Source: Bacteroidota bacterium
GTDB taxonomy: Bacteria; Bacteroidota; Bacteroidia; Cytophagales; Hymenobacteraceae
Reading direction: 5' to 3'
Length of the DNA: 21,848 bases
Assembly: GCA_023424725.1 (NCBI GenBank)
Contig: JAFADQ010000353.1
Location: forward strand, 1 to 21,848
Position numbers and translations under genes: made by a program. Each line of letters begins with the position of its first letter. Position 1 is the stretch's first letter. Below the pieces are notes generated by a model, which searched no databases, was not told the origin of the DNA, and saw only the letters and a program-made list of their open reading frames with translations. Positions 14,596 through 21,848 of the stretch are shown piece after piece.

Positions 14596-15990
14596 ATGAA
14601 CGAAGCATTTGACGAGACGAACGAAGACAAGGAGCTTATTCGCAGATATGAAGATAAGTTGCTTCAGGGCGGCGGATTTTTCGATCTTGATGATTACGAA
14701 ACCATAATAGACTATTACACGGCCAATATAGAGTACGGAAAAGCACTGGAAGCCTGCGATGCGGCCATAGAGCAGTACCCGTTCTCTACCGGCCTTATGC
14801 TCGATAAAGCCCAGGTATTGGCCATGACCGGCGATTTTGAACCCGCTCTTAAGTTAATAGAACGAGTAGAAATGCTGGACCCAACAAATATAGATGTGCT
14901 GCTAACCCGCGGCATTATTTATACCCAGCAAGGCGAGTTCGAGCATGCCGTAAATTGTTTGCAACAGGCTACCACCGCCGAAGAAGGGCTTGACGAAATT
15001 TATTTTAACCTTGGCCTGGCCTACCAGAGCTGGGGCAAGTTTAAAAAGGCCATATATTATTATAAGAAAAGCCTGGAGCTTAACCACCATCACGAAGCCG
15101 CCCTGCAGGAGCTGGTGTATTGCCTCGAAATTACCGGCGGTTTAGAAGCAAGCCTGCCCTTTTACCAGGCATTTATAGATAACGACCCGTATTCTTACGC
15201 CGCCTGGTATAATAAAGGAGTGATTTTAAGCCGCCTCGGTAAATACAATGAGGCCATAGAAGCCTTTGAGTATGCGTATATTATAAAACCCGATTTTGCT
15301 TCGGCGTATTTTAATATGGCCAATGCCTGCATTCATACGGGCAATTACCGCGCGGCTATAGAGGCATTTCAGCAATCGTTAAAGTACGAGCCCGCCACCG
15401 CCGAAACCTATTGCAACCTGGGCGAGTGCTACGAAAAACTGGGCCAGTACGATATCGCGCACAAATATTACCAGAAATCTATAGACCTGAACCCGCTTAT
15501 GGACGAAGCCTGGTTTGGCATAGGGTTAATTTTGCACACGCAGCAAAAGTGGTTCGAGGCAGTACATTTCTTCCGAAAAGCGGCCAGTTTATACACCGAA
15601 AACCCCGATTACTGGCTCGCGCTGGCAAATTCAGAATACCAGGTGGGCAACATTGTGTCGTCTTTAGAAGCCTTCGAGAAAGCATCGCAGGTAGATCCGG
15701 AAAACACCGAAGTATACACCAACTGGTCGGTGCTTTTATACGACCAGGGCGATTACAACGAGGCCATAGACCTGATGCAAACCACTATAGACCTGGATCC
15801 GGACAATGCCGATCATTACTACCGCATGTGCGCCTATCTGCTGGCAGCCAACAGATACAAAGAAGCCTACCGGTTTCTGGAAAATGCTCTGTTATTAAAT
15901 TTCGAAAAGCATACCGTATTATTCGAGTACTTTCCGGAGCTGGAATCTCAAACGGCTCTGAAAAGATTAATAGAGCAATACCGGCATTAA
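14596..15990 (+). CDS. Tetratricopeptide-repeat protein
   Basis: A 464-residue cytoplasmic-type protein with no signal peptide and an acidic start (MNEAFDETNEDKEL). About eleven TPR units fill residues 36 to 450. Examples are AAWYNKGVILSRLGKYNEAIEAF, ETYCNLGECYEKLGQYDIA, DYWLALANSEYQVGNIVSSLEAF and EVYTNWSVLLYDQGDYNEAI, each with the small-residue and aromatic pattern of a TPR helix pair. Such proteins act as docking scaffolds; the partner is unknown. It begins 77 bases after the SDR gene and is followed by a hairpin. I associate such a gene with the comA-aroE region in Bacteroidota, but this is from memory. Confidence 0.88.
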   Translation: MNEAFDETNEDKELIRRYEDKLLQGGGFFDLDDYETIIDYYTANIEYGKALEACDAAIEQYPFSTGLMLDKAQVLAMTGDFEPALKLIERVEMLDPTNIDVLLTRGIIYTQQGEFEHAVNCLQQATTAEEGLDEIYFNLGLAYQSWGKFKKAIYYYKKSLELNHHHEAALQELVYCLEITGGLEASLPFYQAFIDNDPYSYAAWYNKGVILSRLGKYNEAIEAFEYAYIIKPDFASAYFNMANACIHTGNYRAAIEAFQQSLKYEPATAETYCNLGECYEKLGQYDIAHKYYQKSIDLNPLMDEAWFGIGLILHTQQKWFEAVHFFRKAASLYTENPDYWLALANSEYQVGNIVSSLEAFEKASQVDPENTEVYTNWSVLLYDQGDYNEAIDLMQTTIDLDPDNADHYYRMCAYLLAANRYKEAYRFLENALLLNFEKHTVLFEYFPELESQTALKRLIEQYRH

Positions 15991-16021
15991 TCTATATCAA
16001 AAATAAACTTTTACTAAATTT

Positions 16022-16061
16022 TATAGGCTGCTGAGGGCAAAAATGGCCCCGGCAGCCTATA
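16022..16061 (+). terminator. Hairpin after the TPR gene (repeat copy 7)
   Basis: TATAGGCTGC (16022-16031) pairs with GCAGCCTATA (16052-16061), with an inner GGGC/GCCC pair, and is followed by ATTTTAAG. It starts 32 bases after the TPR stop. The core at 16026-16057 shares GGCTGCTGAGGGCAAAA with the hairpin at 6736-6785. It likely ends transcription, without a long T run. Confidence 0.65.
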
Positions 16062-16130
16062 ATTTTAAGCGCCCGAAGCACAGCAATATTTTAACTGCCG
16101 GGTTTAAGCCGTAAAGTGGCAGCTTTTTGC

Positions 16131-16138
16131 TACTTTTG
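16131..16138 (+). promoter_or_regulatory. Probable promoter of the phosphosulfolactate synthase gene
   Basis: TACTTTTG is an exact TAnnTTTG -7 box. The start would lie about 98 bases before the ATG. A hairpin (AAAGTGGC with GCTACTTT, one G-T pair) overlaps the box. No clear TTG occurs at -33. Confidence 0.5.
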
Positions 16139-16241
16139 CTCCGGATTTAGGAGCCAACTTCTAATTTAATTCTAATCATAGAATTTCGCGGTTTTTGGCC
16201 TGCCTAACCCATATCTTTTCTCTACTTCCTCTCTCACATAG

Positions 16242-17048
16242 ATGGAAACCAACAATTATACGCTTCATAACCTGCCCGTGCGCACACTAAAGCCGCGCAG
16301 CAATGGCTTTACAATGGCAATGGACAAAGGCCTTAGTTGCCGCGAAGTAGAAGATTTTATAGAAGTTGCCGGCGATTATGTAGATATAGTAAAGCTGGGC
16401 TGGGGCACATCGTATGTATCGCCAAACCTAAGCCGCAAGCTCGATATTTACCGCGCGGCCGGCATTCCGGTGTACTTTGGCGGCACCTTGTTCGAGTCGT
16501 TTATCGTGCGCGGGCAGTTCGACGATTACTGCCGCGTGCTGGATAAGTACAAACTGGAATTTGCCGAAGTTTCCGATGGTTCTATAGAGCTCGGTCACGA
16601 GCAAAAATGCGAGTACATCCGCAACCTGGCAACACAGGTAACCGTGCTAAGCGAAGTAGGTTCTAAAGATGCCGAAAAAATTATTCCGCCTTATGTGTGG
16701 ATAAAGCTTATGCAAACCGAGCTGGAGGCAGGCGCCTGGAAAGTAATAGGCGAAGCCCGCGAAAGTGGCAACGTGGGTATTTTCCGCGGCACCGGCGAGG
16801 TAAGATCGGGCCTTGTAGAAGAAATTCTCACCAAAATCCCATCAGAGAAAATTATCTGGGAAGCGCCACAAAAAGCGCAGCAGGTTTTCTTCGTAAAGCT
16901 TTTGGGCGTAAACGTAAACCTGGGCAATATCGCTCCATCAGAAGTTATTCCATTAGAAACCGTACGGCTTGGCCTTCGCGGCGATACCTTTAACTTTTTC
17001 CTTCAAAATCCCGATCGCAAGCTTACCATGAGCAGCGACATGGCATAA
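16242..17048 (+). CDS. Phosphosulfolactate synthase-like protein (ComA/YitD/HSA32 family)
   Basis: 268 residues of the ComA TIM-barrel family, whose founding member joins sulfite to phosphoenolpyruvate to give (2R)-phospho-3-sulfolactate. Visible family patterns: MDKGLSCREVEDFIE, GDYVDIVKLGWGTSYVS, PVYFGGTLFESFI, EVSDGSIEL, VLSEVGSKDA and the ESGNVGIFRGTGEVR strand. In archaea this is the first step of coenzyme M synthesis; in bacteria the family is also linked with spore sulfolactate (Bacillus) and, in plants, with heat tolerance (HSA32). Many Bacteroidota make sulfonolipids from cysteate, so a sulfonate role is possible here but not shown: no ComB, ComC or sulfonolipid gene lies in this window. 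It has its own promoter box and a good terminator, so it is likely monocistronic. Confidence 0.88.
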   Translation: METNNYTLHNLPVRTLKPRSNGFTMAMDKGLSCREVEDFIEVAGDYVDIVKLGWGTSYVSPNLSRKLDIYRAAGIPVYFGGTLFESFIVRGQFDDYCRVLDKYKLEFAEVSDGSIELGHEQKCEYIRNLATQVTVLSEVGSKDAEKIIPPYVWIKLMQTELEAGAWKVIGEARESGNVGIFRGTGEVRSGLVEEILTKIPSEKIIWEAPQKAQQVFFVKLLGVNVNLGNIAPSEVIPLETVRLGLRGDTFNFFLQNPDRKLTMSSDMA

Positions 17049-17077
17049 ATTTATCTGTAAATTAAACTTAAATAAAG

Positions 17078-17106
17078 AAGCTGCCCGTTAATAGGCGGCT
17101 TTTTTT
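17078..17106 (+). terminator. Rho-independent terminator of the phosphosulfolactate synthase gene
   Basis: AAGCTGCC (17078-17085) pairs with GGCGGCTT (17094-17101, one G-T pair) and runs into seven T. It lies 29 bases after the stop. Confidence 0.88.
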
Positions 17107-17212
17107 ACGAGGTATCTTTTCAAAAACTAGCCCGCGCATACGCCTTAAAGCCCTTCTCTCATCTGCATAAATCTAATTTGCCGTAACCAGAAACCAGATT
17201 GTTATACAATTA

Positions 17213-17246
17213 CCCTGCAATGGCCAATAAAATGGGCGCCGCAGCC
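17213..17246 (+). repeat. GGCTG/GCAGCC hairpin repeat, copy 8
   Basis: CCCTGCAATGGCCA ... ATGGGCGCCGCAGCC, 34 bases, plus orientation, in the long spacer before dedA. Confidence 0.6.
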
Positions 17247-17277
17247 AAAAAAAGTATTAATTTTGGGGTTGCCTGTC

Positions 17278-17406
17278 GGCCGGGCTATCCGCTGCAATCT
17301 TTTGCCGTTAGTAGCGCCGCTCTTCAGAGCGGTAAATTCACCTGCAACGTGCAAAAAAACGGCCACCACAGGCAAAAGGATTTCCGCTTCTATCCCTAAC
17401 CCGGCC
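17278..17406. repeat. 129-bp interrupted palindromic element
   Basis: The ends are GGCCGGG (17278-17284) and CCCGGCC (17400-17406). An inner pair is CTTTTGCC (17299-17306) and GGCAAAAG (17371-17378). A central hairpin is CCGCTC, TTCA, GAGCGG (17317-17332). Phrases such as CGGGCTATCCGCT and TTCCGCTTCTATCCCTAAC resemble dispersed intergenic repeats I recall from Bacteroidota genomes. Confidence 0.7.
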
Positions 17407-17466
17407 CCGTGCGCAGTTTTAAGTCTGTAGCGAGTTTGGTGCAGCAGAATAGTAGTAAATAAAATT

Positions 17467-17642
17467 GAAGTTGTTTAGAGTTTATTTTCAGAAGCGAAAA
17501 TTGAGGGATTTCAGGTTCTGGCGAGGCTCCCGAAACATAAACCAATCTGAAGTTCATAGCAGAGCTACGGACTGGAAAATAGCCAAAGACAGGTTCTGGA
17601 ATTACCAATTTGCAGCATGAAATATAAACTCTAAACAGCTTC
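17467..17642. repeat. MITE-like element with 24-bp inverted ends
   Basis: The left end starts GAAGTTGTTTAGAGTTTATT (17467). The right end, read in reverse, starts GAAGCTGTTTAGAGTTTATA (17642). Both are flanked by ATT, a possible three-base target duplication. The inside carries two CAGGTTCTGG direct repeats. There is no transposase. A complementary-strand reading frame starting MKLFRVYISCCK runs across it but is judged not to be a gene. Confidence 0.65.
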
Positions 17643-17649
17643 ATTGTCT

Positions 17650-17677
17650 CAATACTCACTACCCAATACCCACTACC
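17650..17677 (+). repeat. Two tandem 14-base units before dedA
   Basis: CAATACTCACTACC is followed by CAATACCCACTACC, ending four bases before the dedA ATG. Related single units follow the metK stop (4328-4351, inverted) and the hpf stop (5074-5100). Confidence 0.75.
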
Positions 17678-17681
17678 CTAA

Positions 17682-18356
17682 ATGGAGTTCCTGAAAGATT
17701 TTATCGACATCTTCCTTCACCTCGATAAGCACCTCGACTACATCATCACCAACTATGGCGGCTGGACCTACGCGATCCTGTTCACCATCATTTTCGTCGA
17801 GACAGGCATCGTTATCATGCCCTTCCTTCCCGGCGATTCGCTGCTTTTCATGGCCGGCGCGCTGGCCGCGCTTCACCCCGAAACCTTAAACGTCTGGACA
17901 ATGGGCGGCCTGCTTTTTGTGGCGGCTTTCCTGGGCGATACGTTAAATTACCACATCGGAAAATATATAGGGCCCAAAGTCTTTAAGCGCGATTATAAAC
18001 TTTTAAAACGCTCGCACCTGCTCAAAACCCAGGCTTTTTACGACAAGCACGGCGGCAAAACCATCATATTCGCGCGCTTTATCCCCATTATCCGCACATT
18101 CGCGCCCTTTGTGGCCGGGGTTGGAACGATGAGTTACGGTAAATTTATCTCTTACAACATATTCGGCGGCTTTATCTGGGTGTTTTCTTTCCTGCTGGCG
18201 GGCTTTTATTTCGGCGAGATCCCGATCGTGAAAAACAACCTGAAGCTGGTATTGCTGGGCATTATCATAATATCTGTAATGCCGCCAACCTGGGAGTATA
18301 TTAAGCACATCCGCGCAAAGCGCATTGCCCGCCGGGCAGAAAAGCTTAACCAATAA
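17682..18356 (+). CDS. DedA-family membrane protein
   Basis: 224-residue polytopic inner-membrane protein of the DedA/SNARE-associated (VTT) family, whose members are proposed to flip undecaprenyl phosphate or phospholipids and to support membrane potential. Family residues are visible: Glu40 in FVETGIVIMPFLPGDSLLF with the LPGD re-entrant motif at 49-52, GDTLNYHIGKYIG at 85-97, and ARFIPIIRTFAPFVAGVGTM at 131-150 with the conserved Arg residues. Four or five hydrophobic segments follow the usual layout, and a basic C-terminal tail (IRAKRIARRAEKLNQ) stays in the cytoplasm. Its stop is two bases before the aroE start, so the two are co-transcribed. The first third uses more C-ending codons (ATC, TTC) than neighbouring genes. 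Confidence 0.93.
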   Translation: MEFLKDFIDIFLHLDKHLDYIITNYGGWTYAILFTIIFVETGIVIMPFLPGDSLLFMAGALAALHPETLNVWTMGGLLFVAAFLGDTLNYHIGKYIGPKVFKRDYKLLKRSHLLKTQAFYDKHGGKTIIFARFIPIIRTFAPFVAGVGTMSYGKFISYNIFGGFIWVFSFLLAGFYFGEIPIVKNNLKLVLLGIIIISVMPPTWEYIKHIRAKRIARRAEKLNQ

Positions 18357-18358
18357 CA

Positions 18359-19096
18359 TTGGCAGATTACGGACTGATCGGCTACCCGCTCGGGCACTCT
18401 TACTCGAAGAAATATTTCGAAGAGAAGTTTGCCCGCGAAAAAATAAAAGATAGCGCTTATCGCTTGCTGGAGCTGCCGGATATTAAACAGTTTCCGGATT
18501 TATTAAAGCGACTTCCAAACCTTCGCGGACTGAATGTTACTATTCCGCACAAGCAAACCATAATTCCTTTTTTATCGGAATTAGACCCTGCGGCGGCCAA
18601 AATCGGTGCCGTCAACACCATAAAAGTTAATCCCGACGGAAAGCTTACCGGCTACAACACCGACTGGCTTGGCTTCCGCAATTCGCTGCTTAATTTTATT
18701 CCTGATTTTTCCTCTCTCACGGCCTTAATTTTGGGCACCGGAGGCAGTTCCAAAGCTGTCGCCTTCACGCTCGATGAGTTGAAAATCCCTTACCGGTTCG
18801 TTTCACGTGAACCAAAACCGGGTCAGCTTTCCTACTTTGATCTGTCGTGCCCTATAATTCAGGCCTCGCAGCTTATCATCAACACAACTCCGGCAGGAAT
18901 GTATCCGAATATTGAGAAATGTCCGGATTTGCCTTACGATGCGCTCACTCCGGACCATTATCTTTTCGATCTGGTGTATAATCCGGAAGAAACTTTGTTT
19001 CTGAAAAAGGGAAAAGAAGCCGGAGGGAAAACAAGGAATGGTTTAGAAATGCTGGAATTGCAAGCAGAGGAAGCTTGGGGAATCTGGCAGGGTTAA
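18359..19096 (+). CDS. aroE: Shikimate dehydrogenase
   Basis: NADP-dependent reduction of 3-dehydroshikimate to shikimate in aromatic amino-acid synthesis. Residues counted from the TTG at 18359 (245 in all): the shikimate-binding Ser14 and Ser16 in PLGHSYSKKYF, catalytic Lys65 in NVTIPHKQ, Asn86 in GAVNTI, Asp102 in NTDWLGF, and the NADP loop LGTGGSSKA at 125-133. Further patterns are NTTPAGMYP, DLVYNPEET and the C-terminal NGLEMLELQA. The start is TTG; no ATG is available without losing the first strand (YGLIGYP). It lies two bases after dedA, so translation is probably coupled. A hairpin follows 14 bases after the stop. Confidence 0.94.
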   Translation: MADYGLIGYPLGHSYSKKYFEEKFAREKIKDSAYRLLELPDIKQFPDLLKRLPNLRGLNVTIPHKQTIIPFLSELDPAAAKIGAVNTIKVNPDGKLTGYNTDWLGFRNSLLNFIPDFSSLTALILGTGGSSKAVAFTLDELKIPYRFVSREPKPGQLSYFDLSCPIIQASQLIINTTPAGMYPNIEKCPDLPYDALTPDHYLFDLVYNPEETLFLKKGKEAGGKTRNGLEMLELQAEEAWGIWQG

Positions 19097-19109
19097 ACCA
19101 GCGCTACTG

Positions 19110-19215
19110 TTCTTAGCTTCCAAGCTAAGAACTTCTTTCATTTAGCCCCCAGGCTTTTTCTCGAAGCAAGCTCATAAGCTTGCAGTAGTTTGTACTTAGC
19201 TAAGAAGCTAAGTAC
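19110..19215. repeat. Three consecutive AGCT-cored hairpins
   Basis: TTCTTAGCTT, CC, AAGCTAAGAA at 19110-19131 (perfect 10-base arms); GCAAGCT, CATA, AGCTTGC at 19166-19183; GTACTTAGCT, AAGA, AGCTAAGTAC at 19192-19215 (perfect 10-base arms). The first is followed by a T-rich stretch (CTTCTTTCATTT) and may end the dedA-aroE transcript. The first and third are related in sequence. Confidence 0.8.
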
Positions 19216-19415
19216 AGGATGGTTAGCTTATACTCGCACCGCGAATCGGACGTTTGTTTAAAAAAATAATTTTCTAATGGTTTTCTAATTTAAGATACTT
19301 ATATTGCCGGCGTTTACCACCCCGGCCTGCTTGGATTTAGAGTTGTAGTTTACGTGCCGGATTATGAATGCATCTTCTAACGCTTTATAATTTCTCACTT
19401 TTTAACCACAATTAC
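19216..19415. other. Leader region of the right-edge secreted protein
   Basis: 200 bases with no gene. AT-rich at 19258-19290. No convincing TTG/TAnnTTTG promoter pair was found; TAGTTTAC near 19346 is the closest -7-like string. Confidence 0.4.
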
Positions 19416-21848
19416 ATGAGAACAACTCTACGAAAAACCAGCTTTAACCAGCCTATGCCGCACCCGGCCCCAAAACGGGGGGGGCACCCGGCAAAAGCAA
19501 AAAGGCTGCCATAGGCGCATCTGGCCATGTTTTAAAGTATTGCATATTGGTTGCGGCATTATTGCTGTGGCAACTGCCCTTCACAAATGCGCAGTTGCTG
19601 CCTGGTAGCGGTGGTACTACTTCTAATGCTGCTCCTGTCGGTCCTGATTCCACATTAATAGTTAGTGCGATTGACGGAAATATGAATCCGGAGCCTTTTG
19701 TAGCGGAAGATTATATCTATACCTTGCCCGTGAGCGACCCAACTCAATACTTCTGGCAGGTGGAAGGAGCTATAAGAGTAAACGGAAATAACCCTTCCCA
19801 ATACCAAAATGGCATGATTCCTTTCAACCCTGATTTAAAAGTCAGGATTGAATGGGATTCTTTGGGGCTTGGCTACGATACAATTGGTGTCGGTATAATT
19901 AGAGTTCTGAAAAAAACCAGCAAGGGCGACGAAATTGTTTTTGAGCCTGTAAATGAAGCTATGGCAAGATGGGATTGGCCATGGAACTGGAATATATGCC
20001 CATGTGAGTTACATATAAGGGGTGATGGACAAACCATTTATAATCACCCATGCCAAGATCGTGGTAACACTTCTATATGCCACGAAGACTTGGTTGACTA
20101 CAATGCAAACAGAGATGCGGCTTATTATATTTGGGAAGTAGTTTATATTACTGATAATAATGGTGTAAGAGGTGAATATAGAGAAGTGTGGCGAGACGAT
20201 AATACCGTTTATACCAATAATGGGAATATTGCTGTTAAATGGCATGAATATATCCCTAGTACAATTCCTCCAAATGGTACTTTTCAACATACTTTGTATC
20301 CAAATTTATTATTTGACACTCATCAATGCTACCTTGTAAGCACCTCAAGCTATAATGTTTATGCCGGACAAAGAATTGTTAGTGGTGAATTGATTCTTAA
20401 AGGTTATAACGGAGTTTGTTTTAGTTATAAATCAAAACGTCTTGATGTTTATTATCCAAGTTTACCAACTATTAACAATTTTACTCTCAGCACATATAAT
20501 ACTAATTGTGCAACCCTTAACGGTAAAGTATTTGCGAATATTGCACAAACTCCCAATGCTACAGGTTATCATTGGCAAATTACAGGAAATGGCGCTCATT
20601 TTTATCATAGTTCAAGCGCAACAACTCAGAACGTGTATGGCAATAGCAGCTTAACTCATATTGTTGTGAATGTTCAGAGTGTAACTACCGGAGTAACTTC
20701 GGTTAACGTGAGAGTTCGGGCGAAGAAGATAAATTGCGGTGTAGAAGTATATGGCCCGTGGGTGCAAAAAACCATTACAATAAGCCAGTCGATACCTGCA
20801 ACTGCTTCTTTTAGCGAGCCACCTACTGGCATAGGCTGCAAAATAGCAGGCACAGGTAACTATACAGTAATATTAAACCCAGAACCGCCAGGTGTTGATT
20901 ATGAACTAACTTTACTGAATGGGGCAACATTGGCAAGCCCACCAACCCCAGCCGGCAACCCTACGCATTATGAGTTTAACCTGGCTGGTGTACAGCCAAG
21001 CGGCACAGTTACCATAGGTTACTTTACCTCTAAGCGGAATTACTGTAACTACACCATCTGGACTAACCCTGTAACTCTGCCAGTAACCGTTACCTTCCCA
21101 TCCGCACCTGCCGCACCCGAAAAACCTACCTTTGTTGGTGGCAGCCCTTGCTTTAGCCCACAATCTGCAAGTACGGTAACAGTTTCTGTTCCGGCATTGC
21201 AGGAAATGGGTGCAAAATACAGATGGCATTTGAGCGGAACAGGCCATAAATTTAGTGTTAACCAACAAACTACATGGGAAGACTACAACCCTACAGCTAC
21301 TATTATACTTGGTAGCAACGCAACCCTAAATGTGTGGGCAGAGTATCTGGGCTGCGGCGGTTACAGCCAATCATCCGCAACCCTACCTGTTCCGATTAAC
21401 CAGATTCCGGCTGCACCTGAACTTACGCCACTTAGCAGCACTACTCTTTGCACGAATTATTACGTGCCCTTTTGCATAAGTAATCCGCAGCCAGGCCTAA
21501 ATTATTCGTTTACTTTTAAACATGGAGCCGGGAGTACAGAGCCTGCAGGAACTAACGCAGTTATACTAGACTCGTACTTTGATCAGGTAACTAATTGCTT
21601 ATACGTAAAATTTGCACCGACAAGGCCCGAAGTTCTTACAGTTAAAGCAACTGCCTCGGCTTGTAGTTTGTCCGAAGAATCCGAGGTTGATATCTATAAT
21701 CTAACCTGGATAACTGGAATAAACTGCCCCGATATGCGAATGGCAGGCCCTCAGGCGGAAGAAGGAAAAGAAGAAGATGTTACCGTTAAGGTATATCCCA
21801 ATCCCGCCTCGGCCGATGTGCAGGTAACCTGGACTGAGGCATTCGAAA
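19416..21848 (+). CDS. Large secreted T9SS-type protein, start out of frame, 3' end missing
   Basis: A reading frame without stops runs from 19448 to the right edge (about 800 codons). It has an internal signal-like segment (LKYCILVAALLLWQLPFTNAQ, about 19535-19597), several Cys-containing Ig/PKD-like domains, and near the edge VKVYPNPASADVQVTW, the start of a type-A Por secretion sorting domain. The body has no ATG before the signal. The only good start, ATG at 19416 (MRTTLRKTSFNQP), is in another frame and stops at 19512. One extra G in the G8 tract at 19477-19484 (or two fewer) would join start and body. So the gene is either switched off in this sequence, broken, or affected by an assembly error. 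The last part lies beyond the window. Likely a surface or secreted adhesin-like protein; ligand unknown. Confidence 0.8.
19477..19484 (+). repeat. G8 homopolymer tract at the frame break
   Basis: Eight G lie between an AAAAC and a CACCCGGC; the same CACCCGGC also occurs 24 bases upstream (19461-19468). It is located between the start codon and the signal segment of the secreted protein, in the classic place for on/off slippage switching. Confidence 0.85.

Noticed and set aside
17396..17659. Minus-strand frame of 87 codons
   Set aside because: It spans the MITE-like element and its flanks, has no ribosome-binding or promoter signal, and is best explained by the repeat itself.

Overview
The window looks like a chromosomal segment of a Bacteroidota bacterium, most likely Cytophagales (Hymenobacteraceae-like). 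Reasons: lamin-tail and T9SS-type secreted proteins, TAnnTTTG promoter elements, the rpsU-xerC-hpf gene order, an acyl-CoA dehydrogenase close to its Bacteroidota relatives, and intergenic repeats of a kind I associate with this phylum. The order is inferred. No tRNA, rRNA, CRISPR array, transposase or integrase (apart from the housekeeping Xer recombinase) was found by eye.

Layout. 3-2882 (+): 3' part of a large secreted lamin-tail/Ig-like protein, cut by the left edge. 3014-4318 (+): metK, ending in a terminator. 4328-5100: gene-free convergent spacer made of two inverted arrays of short repeats. 5096-6644 (-): rpsU, xerC and hpf. 6919-8058 (-): acyl-CoA dehydrogenase. 8211-8978 (-): outer-membrane beta-barrel protein. 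9455-14518 (+): polysaccharide export and regulation genes (Wza-like lipoprotein, Wzc-like tyrosine autokinase with a Tyr-Gly tail, CpsB/YwqE-type PHP phosphatase) followed closely by an extended-SDR gene. 14596-15990 (+): TPR protein. 16242-17048 (+): phosphosulfolactate synthase-like protein. 17049-17681: spacer filled with palindromic and MITE-like elements. 17682-19096 (+): dedA and aroE, nearly touching. 19416-21848 (+): large T9SS-type secreted protein cut by the right edge. Its start codon is out of frame with its body because of an eight-G tract.

How the genes fit together. Wza, Wzc and CpsB form a classic export channel, chain-length kinase and phosphatase set, but no glycosyltransferase, flippase or polymerase gene is present here. 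The rpsU operon joins ribosome function (bS21, HPF) to chromosome-dimer resolution. The genes from comA to aroE are metabolic and membrane housekeeping genes. The two edge genes are surface or secreted proteins.

The most notable content is between genes. A family of roughly 32-34-base hairpin repeats (GGCTG at one end, GCAGCC or a variant at the other, around a GGCCAAAA-like core) occurs eight times and only in spacers. Some copies sit where a terminator would be expected. A second short 14-base tandem motif touches three gene boundaries. With a 176-bp MITE-like element, a 129-bp interrupted palindrome and three AGCT-cored hairpins, they make the spacers much more structured than the coding content suggests. 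The clearest functional hypothesis is on/off switching of the right-edge secreted protein at the G tract; an assembly error is the main alternative.
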